9,212 nt of DNA from contig CAZWUZ010000079.1 of NCBI GenBank assembly GCA_964637655.1, forward strand, positions 1 to 9,212. The letters run 5' to 3'. This DNA comes from CAZWUZ01 sp964637655 [NCBI: uncultured bacterium] (GTDB taxonomy: Bacteria > DAOPZR01). A program made the position numbers and the translations under genes. The stretch's first letter is position 1; the number at the start of each line of letters is the position of its first letter. Shown piece by piece: positions 1 through 6,300 of this stretch. The notes under the pieces are model-generated. The model did not search any database. It was given only the letters and a program-made list of their open reading frames with translations, and was not told the origin of the DNA.

Positions 1-303
1 CTTGGTGCAGACCGCGGAATCGATGCTGTTGCCGGTGCTGCGCACGTTGCCGGCCCGGTCCACCGCGCGCACGCGGTAGTAGTAGGCGACTCCGGCGGTC
101 AGGCCGCTGCCGGTTACCGTGTATTCCGATACGGTGACGGTATCGAGCAGCGAGCCGGCAGTCGCGCTGGTGTCCGACTGCCAGACCTGATAGTACGCGA
201 CGCCGCTGGTGGCATCGCTGCCGTCAGACCACTGCAAGGCGATGTCGCCGTCACTCTGCGCGGTGGCCTCGAGGTCGGCGACGGCATCAGGTGCGGTTGC
301 GTC
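1..303 (-). repeat. FN3 subtype A, copy 4, cut by the window edge
   Basis: Residues about 2610-2710: DIALQWSDGSDATSG, YYQVWQSDTSATAGSLL, VAYYYRVRAVDRAGN, ending ...SIDSAVCTK at the edge. It is the most divergent A copy (YYYRV replaces YWYTV) and is followed by further coding sequence outside the window. Confidence 0.7.
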
Positions 304-3300
304 GTAGTAGAGGGCGGCGGCCGCACGCAGCAGGCAGTTCATGTTGCCGAGGTTGTCTTTGCCGTAGAGATAGAAGGTGGTTGCTCCTTCCGCCGGCGCC
401 ATGAGCCCGCTGAGCGAGGTGCCCGTGACATAGGTGTCATTGCCGTTTGCCGCCGGGGCATTGCCGAGCGTGTAGTAGTAGCCGGCCACGCCGCATGTGT
501 CGCGCGACGCTGTCCAGGAGGCAGTAAAGGCGTTGCTCTGGCTCCAGGTGCCCGGGGTGATGCTGAGGGCGGCGGGGATGGTCGGCGCGGTATTGTCCTG
601 CGTGGAGAACTCGACCGTCGACCAGTCGCTGACGACACCCGTGCCGTTTGCCGCGCGGCTGTGGCGTACCCGGAAGTAGTATTTCGTATGGTTGGCGAGC
701 GTGGTGAACGTGTAGCTGAACGTTTCGGCGTTGCTCCCCCCCTCGTTGACCCAGCCGCTGTTGGCGTAGACGGACGTAAAGGTGCCGGCGGTGTCGCACT
801 CGGCGTAATAGCTGCCGGTGTCGTTGCTGCGGTCGACCACGTTCCAGATGACAAGGTTGGTGTCGCCGGCGGTATAGGCGGGCTCGGCATTGAGCGACGG
901 GGTGAACGAACCGGTGTCAGCGGTGGCGGAGTCAGCGATATTGTCCGTGCTGACGTTCTCATTCGCTGCATTATCCACGGCGCGCACCGTATACCAATAG
1001 GTAGTGCCATTGACCGTGGCGGTGTCGGAGTAGGTGCTCCCCGCTACCTGCTGATCCGTGCTGATCTGCGCGCCGAGTGAGGCGCTGCTGGTGCTGCGGT
1101 AGATGCGGTAGAAGGCAATGCCCGAAGTGGCGTCACCTGCCGCCGACCAGGTGAGGCGGATCTCGCCGCCGGCCTGGGGACTGGCGAGCAGGCCGGTGAC
1201 CGCGGTGGGCGGGGCCTGGTCGATGGTGGTGCTGACGATGGCGGAGAGCGCGGTGTTGCCGGCGACGTCGATCGTGCGCAGGCGGTAGCTGTACGCGGTG
1301 CCGTCGAGCACGCTGTTGTCCGTGTAGCCGGTGGCCGTGCTGTCGAGCGCGGCGATCTCCACGTAGCCGGCACCGCTGTCGCAGAGGATAACGTAGGTGT
1401 CGAGCCCGCTGACATCATCGCTGCCGGGGTCGACGGTCCAGGAGAGCGACACGCTGGCGGCGCTGGTCCAGGCATTGAGCGCGGCCAGCGACGCGGCGTC
1501 GGTGACCGTGATGTCCTGCACCGAGGTGACGGTGTTCGACCAGGTGCCGATATTGCCGGCGGCGTCCTTCGCCCGCACGCGGTACCAGTAGGCCTGCCCG
1601 TTGCTCAGCGAAGCGAAGATGTACGCGGTGTCGCTGACCCACCCGGAGACATCAACCGGGGTGGCGAAGGATGAACTGTCGTCGCACTCGAAGTAATAGT
1701 GTGCCGCACCGGCCGGGGCGGTGCAGGAGAGGGTATTGGACGAGGTCGGCGAGTAGGCGGGCTCGCTGTTCATGACCGGTGCGCCGGGTGCGGCCTTGTC
1801 GCACGTCGCACTGTCCTGGTAATTGCCGCTGTACATGTTCTCCAGCCAGACATTGTCCACGCCGCGCACGGTGTACCAGTAGGTGGTGCCGTCACCCAGG
1901 TGGGTTGGGGAGTCGTAATATGACGTGGCGGTGGTCGTGTCGATGAGCGAACCGAGTGTGCCGGCGGCGCTGCTGCGGAAAATGCGGTAGTGTCGCGTGC
2001 CGCTGGTCGTGTCGGTCACCGCGTTCCACGACAGGGCGATGGTACCGCCGGCAGTGGCGGTGGCGTCGACCGTCACCACCGGCGGCGGGGTGCTGTCCTG
2101 CGTGGAATTGACCGTCCCCGACCAGCCGCCGCTGCTGCCGGACCCGCCGGGCGCCGTATTGGCCCGCACGCGGAAGTAATGGGTGACGCCGTCGCGCAAG
2201 CCGGTAAAGGTGACACTGTAGGTGGTGGCGGCGGTGCTGTTGACCCACGCGGCGGTGCTCTCCGCCGGGGCGGCAAAGGCGGCATCCGTGTCGCAGACGA
2301 ACTGGTAGCTGCCGCCGCTGACGCTCGAATCGCAGGTGACGGTGTTGGCGGTGCCGTACGTGTAGAGTGGCTCGCTGTGCATGGCCGGGGTCATCGATGA
2401 AGCGTCCGCCGTTGCCGAGGCGGTGTCATTGAGCGCTGAGGTGTTCTCCCAGCGGGCATTATCCACCGCGTGCACGGTGTACCAGTAGGTGGTGGCATCG
2501 ACGGTCGTGGTATCGGTGTAGGCGCCGGTGGTGGTGACGGTGTCGGGGTTGATCTGCGTGCCGAGCGCCCCCGCGACCAGGCTGCGGTAGACGCGGTAGA
2601 AACTGACTCCGCTGACGCTGTCACTCACCGCTGTCCAGGTCAGGTTGATGCGTCCCGCCGCTGCCGCGGTGGCGGTGAGGTCATAGATGATGCCGGGGGC
2701 GGCGGTGTCGACGGTGGTGCTGACGCTGTTCGAAGTGGCGCTGTTGCCGGCATAATCGTAGGTTTTTACCTGGTAGGCGTAGGTATACCCGGCAAGACGG
2801 CCGGTATCGGTGCGGCTGGTGTCGCTCGCGATGCTGCCGGTCCAGACCTCGCTGTAGGCGCCGCCGTCCGTGCTGCGCAGCAGCCCGTAGCGCCAGATGC
2901 CGGCGGTGCTGTCGGAACCGGTATCGGCGCTCCAGCTGATGGTGATGCTGCCGGACGTGTCGTAGGTGCTGAGCGCGGCCGGCTGGGCGGGGCGTGGCGC
3001 GGTCTTGTCAATCCTGATGGTGATGCACTGCGGAGCCTCGGCGTTGCCGGCGTTGTCGGCCGAGTAGTATTCCACCTGGTGGACGCTGTCCGAGGCGAGC
3101 CCGATGCCGCTGCTGTAGAGCCCGTACGTGTTGACCAGCGAGGTGTTGGCTGACGGCACGCTTCCCCAGTTCCACGAGAGGCCGGTGCTGCCGTCCCCCT
3201 TGTTCACCCCGACCGTGACCCCGCTGGTATAGCCGATGGTGTCATAGGAAAGGATGATGCGCCCGCTCGGGAAGAGCGTCGCCTGGAAGGTCGAGGGGGC

Positions 3301-6300
3301 GTTCAGGGCGCTCTCCTTGTGGTAGAGCTCGTGGTACTGCACGACGAAAGAATCGGGATTGTAGCGCTTGTAGTAGACCTCGGTGAGGCGCCCCATGTCA
3401 TCCCACAGCGGGGCAATGGCGTTTTTGGTAAGGTAGTTGGTGGTGCCGCCGTCAGCGCAGGGGAACTGCTGGTTAGGTGACACGTAGCCGCCGGCATAGG
3501 TCGAATCGAACATATAGCCCATGCCGATAAGCGACATGCCCGACAGCGTGCTGCCATAGAGCGGGAAATTGAAGTAGAAGGGGAGCGTGTTGATCGCCAG
3601 CGTATCGACCGTGGTGGGGGTTCCCACTCCAGTCGAGAGCTCTGTCCAGGTGTAGCAGTAGGGGTAGAAATTGCTGTTGTAGGTGAACGCGCTGTCGGTG
3701 ACGTAGTAGGAGGCAGCTGCGCCTGACTGCGTGTCGGTGACCGACAGGGTCAGCGACCCGCTGCTGTTGTACCAGCCGTTGCTGCCGAGCGTGCCGCTGA
3801 ATGACGCTTCGGTCACCGGCGGCATGCTGTCCTTGACGATGAACGACCAGGTGGCGGTCGGTGCGGTCGTGTCGCGCGCGTCGCTGGTATAGGCGCGCCA
3901 GTACCAGGTACCCGCGCTGAGAACGTCCGTGGTGACGCAGTTGCTCCCCCAGGCGCCGTCATACTCGGGCGAACCGAAGGCGGGGTCGTTGTCGACCTGG
4001 ATGCGGTAGTACACCTTGTCCTCGTCGGCGTCGGTGACGGGGTTGACGATGAGGGTAGCGCTGTTGTCCGTTGTCCAGCTGCCATTCGCGGGCGACTTGA
4101 CCGTGGCGGCGGGGGGGGCAGTGTTAGCATAGCGCAGGTAGACGATGGCGTACGGGGCGCTGCTCCCCTCCGTCCAGATGATGTCCGCGCTGCCGTCCGC
4201 GGCCGCCGCTGCTGTGGCGTTGGGATAGCGCTCGACCGTGGCGGAATTGGTCGAATGGCTGCGTATGCCGTCCGTATACAGATGGTTCCACCCGCCGGTC
4301 GACAGCGAACCCAGGGCCGGGTCGTACTGGTTGTGGTACAGGTCGGTCTGGCCGCCGGTGGTCAGCGCGTAGAGGAGGATGATCTGGTTGTCGTTGGCGG
4401 TGATCAGCGGCACCTCGAACCGGTCGCTGCCTGACACCTGGTCAATGCCGACGATGGAGGACCAGGTGTTGTTTGCCCGCCGCTTGGTGGCCAGGTAGCA
4501 GGTGCTGCCGCTGCGGTAGAGGTAGACGGCGTGGACGCGGTCCTGCAGGTCGATGACGCAGGTGGCGCTGCTTTCGTCGGCGGTCGTGTAGGCGAAGTTT
4601 TCCGAGGAGGAATAGGCGTTGTTGTAGTAGTACTTCGCCTTGACGTCGCAGTCGTCAACCGCATAGTAGTCGTCGTAGAGGAACCAGACAGTATCGCTGC
4701 CGGGACGCGAAGCGACGTTGATGAGGGGGCGCTTGACCCCGCAATTGTCGAGGTTGGTATAGCCCGCCCACCCGCCGGTGCGGAAGTTGTGCTGCCGCAC
4801 GGTGACGTAGCGCGTGGCGCCGTTGTCCGATGACATGCCGATGACCAGCGAGTCGCTGCCGACCTGGGCCATGGAGGGGAACATGTTGTAGTTGTAGCCG
4901 GCGGCGAAATTGTCGGACACCTGCTTCCAGCTGCTCCACGTGGCGCCGCCGTCAGTCGAACGCTTGTAGTTGACCTCGTAGAGCGTGGCGCTGTACTTTG
5001 TCGTCCAGGTGACGTGGATGGTGTCGGTGGTGTCGACCGCGAGTGCCGGCGTGCTGTCGGTATAGGCGGCGCTGTCGCTGACGTTGACCGGGGTGCCCCA
5101 TGCCACGCCGTTGTTGGTGCTCTTCACGCAGTAAATCTCGCCGTTGTTGGGGAAGACGACGTAGATGTTGCCGTTGCTGTCACGGGCCACCCGCCGGGCA
5201 TTATTGTAGGCGGTGGCCCACGGCAGGTCACTTTCGAAGGTGGTCGAGGCGGTGGTGGTGCTCAGTTGCGACGAGAGCGGCCCGATGTTGCCGACCCGGT
5301 CGACGCATGCCAGCTTGAAGTAGTAGGTGGTGTTCGGGGTGAGGTTGCCCACTGCCGCCGCCGCGGTGGTGACGGTGCTGAGTGCCGCCTCGCTGCTCAC
5401 GTCCCAGGAGCTGCTCGACGTCGAAGCGGGGTTCGACTGGCTGTAGTAGATGCGGTACGTGTAAAAGCCCGCGCCGGTGTCCGGGTCGCTGCCGAAGGCG
5501 GTCCAGGTGAACGAGACCGCCGTATCGGTCGCGGTGTTGAGGGCGAAGCCGGCGGGGGCGCCGGCAGCGGCGGCATCCTTGACGCAGGGGAGCAGGCGGG
5601 CGGCCGTGGTACAGTTTCCCACCGCGTCGACGACGTAGGCGGTGAGTGTCGTGGCGGGCTCGTTGGTTCCCACCGCGTAGAGGCGGCTGAACGGCGCAGC
5701 GGCGTCCGTTTCCGCGGCGTTGTCTCCCCAGGCGGCAAAATTCGCCTTGCAGGCGGTCGAGTCATCGACCGTCAGGGTCATGGTCAGCGGCTGGTCGGCG
5801 GGCATGGAGGCGCTGAAGTAAAGTGTCTCGCCGCCCTGGTACAGGTACGCGGAGGTCTCGGTGACGGAAGCGGAGACCGCGCGCGGGGGGGCGTTGTCGA
5901 CGTAGAAGGTGAAGGCCGCGGCGATGCCGGTTTCGCTGTTGTCGTTATCGCCGCGCAGCGAGAGGGTGTAGAGGATTCCGGGCTGCAGGGCGGCGGCGGT
6001 GGCGGCAGGCAGGTTCCAGTTGCTGACGAGGACTGAGGTGGTGTCTAGGTTGCCCGCGTTCTGCGCGCCGAACAGCCAGGTGTCGGCCTGGATGCCGTTG
6101 TCAATGCTCCAGCGGACGCTGTTGAGGTTGAGCGTTGAACTGCAGTTGAAGTCGATATTCAGCGCATTCTGCAGCGCCGCCGGGGTCCACCAGTCGCCGC
6201 CGCCCGTGCCGCCATCGGACGCGGTGCCGGCATCGGTGATGGCGGTTTTCGGCGCGCTCGCCGCGGCTATGGCGACAGCGGGCGAACTGCCGATGGCGGC

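Larger units (their letters stand above)
1..3000 (-). repeat. FN3 tandem array, ten modules in subtypes C-A-B-A-B-C-A-B-D-A
   Basis: Residues 1711-2710 are FN3-type modules of about 96-106 residues, sorted by sequence into four subtypes. A (from about 1811, 2014, 2307 and 2610): I-x-L-x-W, SG-x-x-x-YR-I-YRS, TTYWYTVRAVDN. B (from about 1910, 2112 and 2408): SEPxYT, then FECD/VCD, SGWV and an exit STQD or SVQD. C (from about 1711 and 2209): SGL or AGI, exit STT(V/I)D. D (2514-2609): a divergent GVAGYYYTLG module. The last A copy runs off the window, so the array continues. FN3 arrays usually serve as extracellular spacers or multivalent binding stalks. Confidence 0.85.

Noticed and set aside
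2844-2878. An STDGGAYS stretch in FN3 subtype C as an extra Asp box.
   Set aside because: It lacks the closing Trp and lies in an FN3 strand pattern; the same kind of short Asp/Gly turn occurs by chance in such repeats.
3361-3720. Lower GC in the nidogen-like insert (about 58% by hand count over these 360 bases) as a sign of recent transfer.
   Set aside because: The propeller region also has lower-GC lines (about 52% in 4621-4680), and both are rich in Tyr, Asn and Phe codons, so amino-acid composition explains the dip without transfer.
5014-6036. A 340-codon open frame on the plus strand, and a 227-codon one at 2470-3153.
   Set aside because: Both lie wholly inside the verified minus-strand frame, have Gly/Val/Arg-rich compositions typical of antisense reading of GC-rich genes, and show no recognisable domain.
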